Assembly (NCBI RefSeq): GCF_006345825.1
Contig: NZ_VCIX01000083.1
Coordinates: 62,001 to 126,000 of the forward strand
Direction: 5' to 3'
From: Paenibacillus paridis
Lineage (GTDB): Bacteria; Bacillota; Bacilli; Paenibacillales; Paenibacillaceae
DNA: 64,000 nucleotides
The position numbers and the translations under genes were made by a program. Positions 1 through 8,598 of this stretch are shown here, piece after piece (position 1 is the first letter of the stretch; each line of letters opens with the position of its first letter). The notes beneath the pieces are model-generated. The model had not been told where the DNA came from and did no database searches. It worked only from the letters and a program-made list of their open reading frames with translations.

Positions 1-176
1 ATGTCCAGCATTGCTAAAATGCCTTTGCGAAGCTCCTCGACCGCTGTCGCTAATATCCCGGAGGGTGTCCCCGCAAAACTGATCTGGCCTAGTATACGTC
101 TATATTTTTCACGCAACTGCTCATCCGGGACTTGGCTGTAATTCAGCCAAGCCTTGTAAGCTGTACTGCCCGTCAT
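1..176 (-). CDS. aguA: Alpha-glucuronidase GH67, N-terminal part (partial)
   Basis: Reading from an ATG at 176 gives 58 codons that run off the left edge. A ribosome binding site AAGGAGG lies at 185-191, eight bases upstream. The translation starts MTGSTAYKAWLNYSQ and later has TAVEELRKGILAML, which resembles the start of GH67 alpha-glucuronidases (the GYxAWLxY segment and the EL-KGL helix). GH67 enzymes remove 4-O-methyl-glucuronic acid from aldouronates, usually inside the cell; no signal peptide is seen. It lies 36 bases after the GH10 xylanase gene, as expected in an aldouronate-utilisation operon. The catalytic residues are outside the window, so the call rests on the N-terminus and the context. 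Confidence 0.75.
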   Translation of the reverse strand, partial: MTGSTAYKAWLNYSQVPDEQLREKYRRILGQISFAGTPSGILATAVEELRKGILAMLD

Positions 177-212
177 TCGTTCTGCCTCCTTGCTAACTCT
201 GGCTGCATCTGA

Positions 213-1232
213 TTAAACCTGCGATGCTTGCTTGATTACGCGCCAGAATGAATCCTTCGGCTCGTGTCGCTCATTAAACAGCATCGGCCAGTTTTTTCTG
301 CCTCGTACGGGAAAATCGTTCAGCCAGGTATAATCATCGGCGGCGCCCCAGAAGGTTACGGCGTCGATATGGCTGCGATACTCCAGCAGCAGTTGAAACA
401 AAGCTTCATAACGAGCTGCCTGAAGCTCCAGCATTTCCTCGCTTGGAGCAGTCAAATCGGTACGCTTATCCTCATGCCGGAACATCGACACATCAAGCTC
501 TGTCAGCTGCAACCGCAGCCCGAGCGAAGCATATTTCTCAATGGCTGCACGGATTTCATCTAACGCAGGAGCATAGAGGCTCCAATGCGCCTGAAGGCCA
601 ATGCCGTGGATCGGTACGCCCTGCTCAAGCAGCGATTTAACCAAGGCATAGATCTTGTCGCGCTTAAGCGGATCGGATTCATTATAATCGTTGTAAAAAA
701 GCTGGGCATTCGGATCGGCCTCATGGGCGAATTGGAATGCCTTAGCGATAAACTCCGGCCCTCCGATGTCCAGCCACTTCGATGGCCGCAGCAGTTCGGA
801 GCCTTCATCCGCAATGACTTCATTGACAACGTCCCATGCGTAAATATCATCTTTGTACCGCGAAACAACCGTATCAATATGGGACTTCAAGCGGTCAAAC
901 AGCTTCTCGCGGCTAACCGTGCTGCCGTCGGCCTCCTGAAACAGCCAATCCGAGGTCTGGTTATGCCAGACCAGCGTATGGCCTCTCATTTTCTTGCCAT
1001 GCTCTCTAGCGAACGCAACGATGCGGTCTGCCGCCTCGAACGTATACCGCTCCTCTGCCGGATGAAGGCTGACAAACTTCATTTCATTTTCGGCAGTCAG
1101 ACTATTGTAATGGTGAGCGATCAGCCCGCCAGCCCGTTCAATGGTGCGCGGATTAACCGCAGCGCCGATATCGAATGCTGCTCCGAAAGCATCGGATAGC
1201 TTTGGAATACGCTTATTCTCCAAGTGATTCAT
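213..1232 (-). CDS. xynA2: Intracellular endo-1,4-beta-xylanase, GH10
   Basis: This 339-residue protein is a bare GH10 catalytic domain without signal peptide or carbohydrate-binding module, so it should act in the cytoplasm on imported xylo-oligosaccharides and aldouronates. Family signatures are visible: HTLVWHNQ (about 85-92), WDVVNE with the acid/base Glu138, and LQLTELD with the nucleophile Glu245. The start ATG at 1232 follows AGGAGGATAGG. It lies 20 bases after the YtcP-type permease gene and precedes the GH67 gene, so it is in the same operon. The compact cytoplasmic GH10 type matches XynA2 of the aldouronate cluster described in Paenibacillus sp. JDR-2. Confidence 0.95.
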   Translation of the reverse strand: MNHLENKRIPKLSDAFGAAFDIGAAVNPRTIERAGGLIAHHYNSLTAENEMKFVSLHPAEERYTFEAADRIVAFAREHGKKMRGHTLVWHNQTSDWLFQEADGSTVSREKLFDRLKSHIDTVVSRYKDDIYAWDVVNEVIADEGSELLRPSKWLDIGGPEFIAKAFQFAHEADPNAQLFYNDYNESDPLKRDKIYALVKSLLEQGVPIHGIGLQAHWSLYAPALDEIRAAIEKYASLGLRLQLTELDVSMFRHEDKRTDLTAPSEEMLELQAARYEALFQLLLEYRSHIDAVTFWGAADDYTWLNDFPVRGRKNWPMLFNERHEPKDSFWRVIKQASQV

Positions 1233-1251
1233 CTCCTATCCTCCTCATTCA

Positions 1252-2196
1252 CTAGCCCTTAACGCCGCCAACAGTCATCCCTTTGACGAAGTATTTCTGC
1301 AAGAACGGATAGACCATAATGATCGGCAAGGATGCCACAATCGTCATCGTTGCGCGAACTGCAAATGGCGTAACCGTATTCGCACCCGAATTTCCGGCAT
1401 TCGCAAAGGCGTCACCCGCTGACTTCGTCGTCAGCGATGCATTTGAATTCTGAAGAATCTTTTGCAGCTCATATTGAAGCGTGCTGAGATCGATATTCGA
1501 TGAATTGTACAGAAAGACGTCAAACCATTGATTCCATTGGTATACCGCTGAGAACAGCGCGACCGTCGCCAGCACCGGAACACAAAGCGGCAGGACGATA
1601 CTGTAAAACATTTTAAAATCGCCTGCGCCATCAATTCTTGCTGACTCCAAAATGCTCTCCGGCAGCCCTTCGATAAAAGAGCGAATGATAATCAGATTGA
1701 ACACACCTATCAAGCCCGGAAAAATATAAACCCAGAAGTTATTGATCAGTCCCAAGTCGCGGATAAGCAAGAAGTTTGGAATTAATCCACCGTTAAAATA
1801 CATGGTCAAAATAAAGGCAATCGTCACAAATTTCCGCAGCACATATTCCTGCCTCGTAATCGTATAAGCAACCATCGCCGAGCAAAATACCGTGGCAATC
1901 GTTCCTATAACGGTTCTAAGGATCGATATGAGCGTAGCATGGAAGATTGTTGACTCCTTCAGTACATAAGCGTAGTTGTCCAGCGTCCATATCCTTGGCA
2001 GCAAATAAATACCGCCCTTGATGGAATCTGTCGCGTTGTTGAGCGAGACCGCGGCCGTATTCAGGAAAGGATACAAGGTTACAACCATTAGTAAGGTAAG
2101 AAAAATATAATTGCAAATATCAAAAATTCGGTCGCCGTTCGACGAGCGTATGCGGCTTTTTTTCGACGACACAGCTTTTGCTGCTGATTGACTCAT
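1252..2196 (-). CDS. ytcP: ABC sugar transporter permease, YtcP/LplC type
   Basis: This is a 314-residue inner-membrane permease with about six hydrophobic segments, the first at about residues 28-48. The EAA loop (ESARIDGAGDFKMFYSIVLP, about 183-202) contacts the ATPase. The C-terminus KYFVKGMTVGGVKG is typical of the YtcP/LplC family of CUT1-like transporters. The start ATG follows AAGGAGGGG. It forms the translocation pore with the upstream LplB-like permease, 15 bases away. No ATPase is encoded here; such systems usually borrow a shared MsmX-like ATPase. The likely substrate is aldouronates, by context. Confidence 0.93.
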   Translation of the reverse strand: MSQSAAKAVSSKKSRIRSSNGDRIFDICNYIFLTLLMVVTLYPFLNTAAVSLNNATDSIKGGIYLLPRIWTLDNYAYVLKESTIFHATLISILRTVIGTIATVFCSAMVAYTITRQEYVLRKFVTIAFILTMYFNGGLIPNFLLIRDLGLINNFWVYIFPGLIGVFNLIIIRSFIEGLPESILESARIDGAGDFKMFYSIVLPLCVPVLATVALFSAVYQWNQWFDVFLYNSSNIDLSTLQYELQKILQNSNASLTTKSAGDAFANAGNSGANTVTPFAVRATMTIVASLPIIMVYPFLQKYFVKGMTVGGVKG

Positions 2197-2211
2197 GCTG
2201 TACCCCTCCTT

Positions 2212-3189
2212 CTAGAACAGTCTGGACTCACCCATCCGTTTCGCTAGATTGTTCGCTGCAAATAGTAAAATGAAGCTAATGATCGTTTTGAACATGCCCG
2301 CCGCAATCGAAAGCGAGTAGTTGCCTTGCGCAATTCCGTATTTTAGAACAAATATGTCAAGGTTTTCGGAAAAGTCGACGTTCATGCCGTTGCCCAGCAA
2401 ATATTGCGGCTCGAAGCCCGATTCCAGCAAATACCCGATATTCATAATCAGCAGTACGATAATGACCGGTTTAATACCCGGAAGCGTGACGTACCACATC
2501 CGTTTGATGCGTCCTGCCCCGTCCATCTCTGCCGCTTCATATTGAGCAGGATCAATCATCGTCATGGCAGCTAAATAAACGATCGTATTCCAGCCTACAT
2601 CCTTCCACACGGAGCTTGCTCCGAAGATGCCCCAGAAATATTCAGGAATGCCTAGAAATAAAATTTCCTCGCCCTTCTCAACAAAACCAGTCCAAAGCAA
2701 AATCTGATTAATAATGCCATCCGGCGATAACGTCGTTTGGACAATGCTTGCCGCAACGACCCATGAAATAAAATGCGGCAAATAACTAACCGTTTGCACG
2801 ATCCGTTTAAAAGCAACCTTGCGAACCTCATTAAGCAGCAATGCCAGCGTAATCGCCGTTACAAAGCCGAGAACCAGATTGATTCCGCTCATCGCCAGTG
2901 TATTGCGCAAGACACGGATAAAGCGTTCATCCTGAAACAAAAATTGAAAATGATCGAACCCGATCCATTTCTGCTCACCGAAGCTTTTGGCCGGCTTATA
3001 GTCTTGAAATGCGATGGTCCACCCCCACAGAGGCATGTACTTGAAAATAAACAACCATACTAGGAATGGAACAGACATCAGAACGAGCACGCGCTGCTCG
3101 ATCAGCTTGATACCAAAATATTTCAGTCCTTTTGGCTTCTTAGGCAACACCAGGCTTGACGTTGACATTGTTGGTTTACTATCCATCAT
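2212..3189 (-). CDS. lplB: ABC sugar transporter permease, LplB type
   Basis: A 325-residue LplB-type permease. A long cytoplasmic N-terminus is followed by a hydrophobic segment near residues 33-53 and further membrane spans. The EAA motif is YEAAEMDGAGRIKRMWYVTLP (about 217-237), and the C-terminus NLAKRMGESRLF is usual for this family. The ATG at 3189 follows AAGGAGAGAG. It follows the binding-protein gene after a 91-base gap holding a hairpin and precedes the partner permease. The predicted role is the second half of the aldouronate importer pore. Confidence 0.93.
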   Translation of the reverse strand: MMDSKPTMSTSSLVLPKKPKGLKYFGIKLIEQRVLVLMSVPFLVWLFIFKYMPLWGWTIAFQDYKPAKSFGEQKWIGFDHFQFLFQDERFIRVLRNTLAMSGINLVLGFVTAITLALLLNEVRKVAFKRIVQTVSYLPHFISWVVAASIVQTTLSPDGIINQILLWTGFVEKGEEILFLGIPEYFWGIFGASSVWKDVGWNTIVYLAAMTMIDPAQYEAAEMDGAGRIKRMWYVTLPGIKPVIIVLLIMNIGYLLESGFEPQYLLGNGMNVDFSENLDIFVLKYGIAQGNYSLSIAAGMFKTIISFILLFAANNLAKRMGESRLF

Positions 3190-3229
3190 ATCTCTCTCCT
3201 TCCGGACTGAATCAGGCGAATAAGAAGAA

Positions 3230-3260
3230 GGACCGGCTTACACTTGCATAAGTCCGGTCC
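3230..3260 (-). terminator. Intercistronic hairpin between binding protein and permease
   Basis: The stem GGACCGG plus an extension, closed by its complement around a short loop, sits between the lipoprotein stop and the LplB start. On the minus strand it is followed by the pyrimidine stretch TTCTTCTTATTC rather than a clean T-run. It is probably a partial terminator or mRNA-stabilising hairpin that gives more binding protein than permease. Confidence 0.6.
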
Positions 3261-3280
3261 TCCACCGTTACTTAACCCTT

Positions 3281-4975
3281 TTATTTAACTGCTTCAATCA
3301 GCTTTTTCACTTCTTCCGTCGTCCATTTCTCATAGGCTGCCGTGTCCAGCTTGCCGAAAGCGTTAGTGTACTCTGTCCACACCGTCTCAAAGTCAGCCGG
3401 TTTAGCCAAGACGAGTTTCGGGAAATACTTTTTCGTAACTTCGTCTTTCTTCGTTTCCCAAATTTGCTGCGAGGAGCCTTGCTCCTTCGGAATGCCCCAT
3501 GCTGGATACCATGGACGGTCATCTGGCGCTGCGAACATTTCCGAATAGGTTTTCACACCATATTTTTCGAGAATAGTTTTGTCTTCATTGGTCAAGCTCA
3601 TTTGAAATACTTCTGCTTGCATTCCCGGCGCTACGGAGTTGCCATCTGGCAAGGATGATCCGTTGTTGTACAGCGGCCAGTTCCAAGAATAATACTTAAA
3701 GCCAAACTTTTCGTTGAAAGGCTCATCAATCTTGGCGATTTGCTCTTCTGTACGGTACATCCGACCTTGATCGTTGACTTCGTACGTTTCCCCTTTAATG
3801 CCCCATTTTTGAAGAATTTGGTTCTCGTCTGTCAACAGATTATCCAAGTACTGAACGATGCGTTCAGGGTCCTTGGCACTTACGGTAATGCCCATGCCGC
3901 GGTTTTTAACAAAGCCAGGAGGGTCAAGATATTGGTCCTTTTGGCCGTCAAATGTAATCGGAAGCGGGTAGTATACAAAATCATCCTGCGTCGGGTCTAC
4001 TTTAGCTGCGTCTTTAAGCGCATTTTGCGCATTGGCAAACTGCCAGCCGTAATCGAAGAATCCAACCACTTTATGAGAAGTCAATTTCGCCAAATATTGA
4101 TCGTAGTTGTCTACAAAGGAAGCTTTATCGAACAAACCATCTGCATTGATTTGATTCAGCTTCTGCAACCAGCGCTTCGTATTCTCATCTGCTGCATATG
4201 TCTTCGCATCAAACGTGTTCATATCGACAATGACATTTCCGTCATTCGGATAACCTGCCAAATGCATTGGCGGGTTTGCTGTTGCGAAAAACCTCCAGTC
4301 ATGTGTCAGGGCTACGTAACCAGTTAAGTCCTCATCTTTGTGCTTCTCCACAAAGTTCTTGATGAGTTCCATGTATTCGTCAAGCGTTTTGATTTTTGGG
4401 TAGCCAGCTTCTTTTAACACGCGGCGTTGAACCCAGAAAGCACCTTGGTTGATATTTGGATCTGGAATATATTCTCCAACTGTATTAGAGAAAGGCAGGA
4501 AGTAAATTTTCCCATCCGCAGCTTTCATTTGATTAAAATATGGACCATATACCCGTTTAATGTTCGGACCATATTTCTCAATAAGGTCATCCAGGGCGAT
4601 AAAAGCACCAGCGTCTAAAATTTTGTCGATTGCAGCATCCGGAATCATGACATCCGGATAAGCATTGGAAGCAATCATCGTTCCAACCTTCGTATTCAGG
4701 TCACCGACCAAATGCTCAATTTTAAAATTGACACCTGTCTGGTCCTCCAAAATTTTTCCGATTGTTGTCTCGTTTGTGTTCGTATCCTTAGCTGCGGCTA
4801 CGCCGTTAAAATAACTAAAGGTTACTTTTTCAACTGGCTTTGTGTCTGAATTTGTCGTTTCACTAGGGTTGTTCGTGCTGTCTGTTGGCTTTGTATTTCC
4901 GCCATTGCTATTCGAGCATGCAGCAGTAAATACCATGAAAGCAGCCAAACAAATCATTACCATTCTCTTTTTCAC
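3281..4975 (-). CDS. lplA: Aldouronate/oligosaccharide-binding lipoprotein, LplA type
   Basis: The chosen start is the GTG at 4975, preceded by GAGAGGGG nine bases upstream, giving 564 residues; an ATG-initiated extension to 5038 has no good ribosome binding site. The N-terminus KKRMVMICLAAFMVFTAAC is a lipoprotein signal with the lipobox Cys at about residue 20, followed by a Ser/Asn/Thr-rich linker. The rest is a large extracytoplasmic solute-binding fold of the LplA type (FSYFNGVAA, then DVMIPDAAIDKILDAGAFI). It would sit on the outer face of the membrane and feed the two downstream permeases. A CcpA-like box overlaps its putative promoter. Confidence 0.92.
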   Translation of the reverse strand: MKKRMVMICLAAFMVFTAACSNSNGGNTKPTDSTNNPSETTNSDTKPVEKVTFSYFNGVAAAKDTNTNETTIGKILEDQTGVNFKIEHLVGDLNTKVGTMIASNAYPDVMIPDAAIDKILDAGAFIALDDLIEKYGPNIKRVYGPYFNQMKAADGKIYFLPFSNTVGEYIPDPNINQGAFWVQRRVLKEAGYPKIKTLDEYMELIKNFVEKHKDEDLTGYVALTHDWRFFATANPPMHLAGYPNDGNVIVDMNTFDAKTYAADENTKRWLQKLNQINADGLFDKASFVDNYDQYLAKLTSHKVVGFFDYGWQFANAQNALKDAAKVDPTQDDFVYYPLPITFDGQKDQYLDPPGFVKNRGMGITVSAKDPERIVQYLDNLLTDENQILQKWGIKGETYEVNDQGRMYRTEEQIAKIDEPFNEKFGFKYYSWNWPLYNNGSSLPDGNSVAPGMQAEVFQMSLTNEDKTILEKYGVKTYSEMFAAPDDRPWYPAWGIPKEQGSSQQIWETKKDEVTKKYFPKLVLAKPADFETVWTEYTNAFGKLDTAAYEKWTTEEVKKLIEAVK

Positions 4976-5008
4976 TTTTTCTAACCCCTCTCGTGTTCGA
5001 TTTGTTTT

Positions 5009-5027
5009 TGTAAGCATTTTCATTATA
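5009..5027 (-). promoter_or_regulatory. Catabolite-responsive element overlapping a -10 box
   Basis: On the minus strand, positions 5023-5009 read ATGAAAATGCTTACA, matching the CcpA consensus WTGNAANCGNWNNCA except for T instead of C in the central CG. It overlaps TATAAT (5027-5022), the best -10 candidate for the binding lipoprotein; no good -35 is seen. CcpA binding there would block initiation, which fits glucose repression of xylan utilisation. Confidence 0.55.
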
Positions 5028-5116
5028 AAAAATGCCATGCACTTTGATTACCCATTAAACTATAGTTCCTGCTTAGGAAAGCATATATCTTCAATCGCTG
5101 GCCAGCAGCAGCATCA

Positions 5117-6889
5117 CTATTCCAACGGAACCCTAACCCGAATATACGTGCCTGCTCCGGGGCTGCTCTCGATCAATAAGTGAAAACGATCGCCATAGAT
5201 CAGCTTCATGCGGTAAATGACATTTTGCACACCAATCCGCTCACCGATCTCTTCCTCGCTGTCTAAATAACCGTAAAACTGCCTAACCTTGTCCTCATTC
5301 ATGCCGATGCCGTTATCTCTAATGGTAAAGATCAGCTCATTCGCTTCACGCTCGACCTTTACCTCAATTTTGCCTCCATGCCTCAGCGGCTCGATGCCGT
5401 GAATGCTCGCATTCTCGACAAAAGGCAAAAACATCATTTTCGGCACCGGACAGCCTTTGGCCGAAGGAGCAACATCAATGTGGTAATCCATCCGGTCCTC
5501 AAAGCGGTACTTCTGAATTTCCAGAAAACAAACAATAAATTCAATTTCCTCGCTTACCATCACGCGGTCCTTGCCCCATGTGAGCGAGGTTCTAAATATT
5601 TTAGCCATATTATGAATAATTTTCGCTGTCTCCGTCTCATCCTTAATCAGGCTGCGCATCCGGATCGTTTCCAGCGCGTTGAATAGAAAATGCGGATTAA
5701 TCTGGCTTTGCAGTGCGTTCAACTGAGCCTTCCGTCTTTCCAGCTCAAGAGACTTTGTTTGGATGTCCGCAACATACACATCATCAATCAAGCTTTTCAC
5801 CTGGATGGTCATTCGGTTGAATTCACTTGTTAGCTGTCCGATTTCATCCAAGTATTCGCCTTGCTTGATCGTATCAAAATTTTGGTTTTTCACTTTTTTC
5901 ATATGCCGCAAAATTCGAACCAGCCGCTCGTTCAAGGAACGCGTAATCCATAAAATAATTAATGTCGGAATAAAGATATTCAGGCAGGCCAGTACAAAAA
6001 TAAACTCTCTCGACTGCCGCACATCCTTCAGCACCTCTTCCTCCGAAATCGTCGCAATAATGCGCCAGTCCTCCAAATAACTCACATACGAGTATTCGGC
6101 CTGAAATTCAATCGCATCCTTCGGAAACTCCAGCGCCTTATAGGCAACGGAATCCATGCGCCAATCTACCGCAGGGTCCGTCGTGAATTCGATGTCCCCT
6201 TTATCGTTAACTAAATAGATATTGCCCTGTAAATTCTGGTTCTGGAAGATTTGCTCGATCGTGCTTGCCTTCAGATCAATCTTCAAATACTTTTGCCAAT
6301 GGTTTTTGGATTCAAAATAGTTCATGGCACGAATGATGCTAAACGTATTTTTTGCAGTGCTTGTATCCGTTTTCAAATAAAGGTCCTCTTGCTGCGTCCG
6401 GACAAAGATCGGGTAGGCGTCGTCCTGCTTATTCAGCATTTGGTACCAGTCGGTTTGCTTCATTTCACTCGACAAATAGCCAATGCCGCCCGAATGCAGC
6501 ATCGTTGGATTTTCCACGTAAAATTTAATGTTTTGAATAGAGGTATACACCGGGGGATAAGTATTCAAGATTCTGCGAAAATAGGTATCATAGGCCTCGA
6601 TATAGGCAGCTGGCTCGTCATAGTCGGTTTCCAAGATTTGATTCAAATTGTAATCCGTATAAAAGACCGATGAAATCGTAACGGCATCCTCAACCTCAGA
6701 CCGAAAGTCAATGTTGATCTGCTCGACCGCGCGCGAGATGTCCTTCATGCGTTGATTTTTAACATTATTGGTGGTCACATTGTAGAACAGCACGTTCGTG
6801 AATACGATTGGAATAAAGACGCAAAAAAGATACAGAATGAGCATCTTGTTGCGCAAACGGACATTATTGAGACTCAGGCGCAGCTTCAC
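5117..6889 (-). CDS. YesM-type sensor histidine kinase
   Basis: The preferred start is the GTG at 6889 with AAGGGG nine bases upstream (590 residues); a TTG at 6937 would add 16 residues but lacks a ribosome binding site. Order: TM1 (about 15-37), a large extracellular Cache-like sensor, TM2 (about 300-320), a HAMP linker, a phosphoacceptor segment with QSQINPHFLFNALETIRM, and an ATPase domain with DNGIGMNEDKV. This is the LytS/YesM architecture, the partner of AraC-type YesN regulators. It follows the regulator gene by about 50 bases and precedes the binding protein. It probably senses an external xylan-derived sugar and phosphorylates the regulator at 6940-8520. Confidence 0.92.
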   Translation of the reverse strand: MKLRLSLNNVRLRNKMLILYLFCVFIPIVFTNVLFYNVTTNNVKNQRMKDISRAVEQINIDFRSEVEDAVTISSVFYTDYNLNQILETDYDEPAAYIEAYDTYFRRILNTYPPVYTSIQNIKFYVENPTMLHSGGIGYLSSEMKQTDWYQMLNKQDDAYPIFVRTQQEDLYLKTDTSTAKNTFSIIRAMNYFESKNHWQKYLKIDLKASTIEQIFQNQNLQGNIYLVNDKGDIEFTTDPAVDWRMDSVAYKALEFPKDAIEFQAEYSYVSYLEDWRIIATISEEEVLKDVRQSREFIFVLACLNIFIPTLIILWITRSLNERLVRILRHMKKVKNQNFDTIKQGEYLDEIGQLTSEFNRMTIQVKSLIDDVYVADIQTKSLELERRKAQLNALQSQINPHFLFNALETIRMRSLIKDETETAKIIHNMAKIFRTSLTWGKDRVMVSEEIEFIVCFLEIQKYRFEDRMDYHIDVAPSAKGCPVPKMMFLPFVENASIHGIEPLRHGGKIEVKVEREANELIFTIRDNGIGMNEDKVRQFYGYLDSEEEIGERIGVQNVIYRMKLIYGDRFHLLIESSPGAGTYIRVRVPLE

Positions 6890-6939
6890 GCGAATATTCC
6901 CCTTTTTTCCCGAAAACGGGATGATGGTAGAGAGCAAGC

Positions 6940-8520
6940 TTACATCAGCTTGTTGCGGTACTCCGTTGGTGTCATATGCTCAATCTTCTCGAACTGGGTC
7001 ACAAAATAATCCGCATTGCTGAAGCCAACCTTTTCCGCTATTTCATAGACCCGCATCGAGCAGGATTGCCGAAGGAGCCGCTTCGCTTCGTTCACTCTCA
7101 ATTGAAGCAAAAATTCATTGAAATAGACGCCGTAGGTTTTCTTAAACAACTGCCCCAAATAAACGGGATTGATATAAAACTGGGCAGCTATGCTTTTGAG
7201 GCTTATATTTCGGGAAAAATTACCTTCAATATAGGATTTGATCTTATGGATGCCGCCTTTCTGCTGTTCCTTTCTGAGCTCCGTAACTAACTGCCCGCTC
7301 TCTTCGATGAAAGCAACAAACAGCCTCTTTAGCTCGCCAAGCGTCAGGTTCAAATCATGCCAGTTAAGCAGCGGCTCCAGCGTGGATAACCTATGCTCTT
7401 CACCCTCCATATCGCGAATCGTCTTCATCACTCTCATGAGGCATTGCTGAACATTCATTTTCACAGCTTCTGGGGCGTAATGCTTCTGCTCAAAATCATC
7501 GAACCACTGATCAACGGTCGCTCTGATCTCTGCCAGCTTCTGCTCCTCGAACTGCTCCATAAATCGGTCAAGCCGCAGCTGGTCAAAGCCAATATAATTC
7601 AGCTGCTCCGACTGAATCTGATCATAGATCACGATTCTTTTTTTCTCATGGCTGTACTTATAAAGCAAGGCTTCCTTAGCTGCCATATAGGACTCGCGGA
7701 TACTCGGCAGACCAGAGACTAACGAACCCGCATACAAAAATGCACGCGGGCCGAAATGAGCATCGAGCCCCATTCGCAGCTTAAGCAAAAAGCACTCAAG
7801 CTCCCCATTAAACGGAGCTATCCGCACACGAGGCAGCAATATGCCTAGCCGATTCCGATGTTCATGCATGCAGATCAACCGGTCAGAAGCCGTTAACCGG
7901 AGAAGCTCCTCGCGGACGGCATCCCTAAACCTTGCATCGGATATTTTCAGATCGGACGGCTGCCATTTATGGTTGTCATTCAATTCGGCAAACAGATACA
8001 CGAGGGGCTCCCCATGCTTCAATTGAAGATGCTGCTCCCATTCTGCAAGAGCGACCTCATCCGCTTCCCCTAGAATAAGCGATTTGATCATTTCGCTGCC
8101 GCGCTGCCGTTCCCTGCTGGCTTGCTCCTCATTCTCTCGCTGAAGCTCCACATTTAATTTTCCAAGAATATGCGACAGCTCAATATCATCAATCGGCTTC
8201 ACGACAAAATCATGCACCCCATAGCGCATCGCCTGCTGTGCATATTTGAAGTCATTGTAGCCGCTCATAATAATGAACGTGGGCTGTGTTCCCTTATCTG
8301 TCGTTACAAGTCTAATCAATTCCAATCCATCGATTACGGGCATCCGAATATCGGTAATCACAAGCGCGGGCTTAAGCGTCTTAATTAATTCAAGCGCATC
8401 CTCGCCGTTGTCGGCTTCGCCCACAATATGAAATCCGCAGCCTTCCCAGTCGATCAGCTTTCGGAGGCCCTTTCGGGTATAGACTTCGTCGTCTACAATA
8501 ATCGCGCTGTACAATGCCAT
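6940..8520 (-). CDS. YesN-type response regulator (REC + AraC DNA-binding)
   Basis: 526 residues. The N-terminal receiver (about 1-120) has the phosphoacceptor Asp57 in LVITDIRMP, and KP at about 109. A long middle region of unknown detail follows, then a C-terminal AraC-type pair of helix-turn-helices (about 425-526: SLKSIAAQFYINPVYLGQLFKK and VYEIAEKVGFSNADYFVTQFEK). The ATG follows AAGGAGG. It is the first gene of the regulator pair and should activate the downstream transporter and xylanase operon when phosphorylated by the adjacent kinase. Confidence 0.93.
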   Translation of the reverse strand: MALYSAIIVDDEVYTRKGLRKLIDWEGCGFHIVGEADNGEDALELIKTLKPALVITDIRMPVIDGLELIRLVTTDKGTQPTFIIMSGYNDFKYAQQAMRYGVHDFVVKPIDDIELSHILGKLNVELQRENEEQASRERQRGSEMIKSLILGEADEVALAEWEQHLQLKHGEPLVYLFAELNDNHKWQPSDLKISDARFRDAVREELLRLTASDRLICMHEHRNRLGILLPRVRIAPFNGELECFLLKLRMGLDAHFGPRAFLYAGSLVSGLPSIRESYMAAKEALLYKYSHEKKRIVIYDQIQSEQLNYIGFDQLRLDRFMEQFEEQKLAEIRATVDQWFDDFEQKHYAPEAVKMNVQQCLMRVMKTIRDMEGEEHRLSTLEPLLNWHDLNLTLGELKRLFVAFIEESGQLVTELRKEQQKGGIHKIKSYIEGNFSRNISLKSIAAQFYINPVYLGQLFKKTYGVYFNEFLLQLRVNEAKRLLRQSCSMRVYEIAEKVGFSNADYFVTQFEKIEHMTPTEYRNKLM

Positions 8521-8598
8521 CTTTATTTCCTCCTTTTAGACCTCGATGATGATTGATGATATCCTCTGTCTGGCTTGTTATGCAGCTATGAAGCCGTT

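Noticed and set aside
585-1199. 204-codon plus-strand open frame
   Set aside because: It is wholly antisense to the GH10 xylanase with clear catalytic motifs, and it has no ribosome binding site.
3740-4327. Plus-strand open frame of about 195 codons
   Set aside because: Antisense shadow of the LplA-type lipoprotein gene; composition is not protein-like and there is no start signal.
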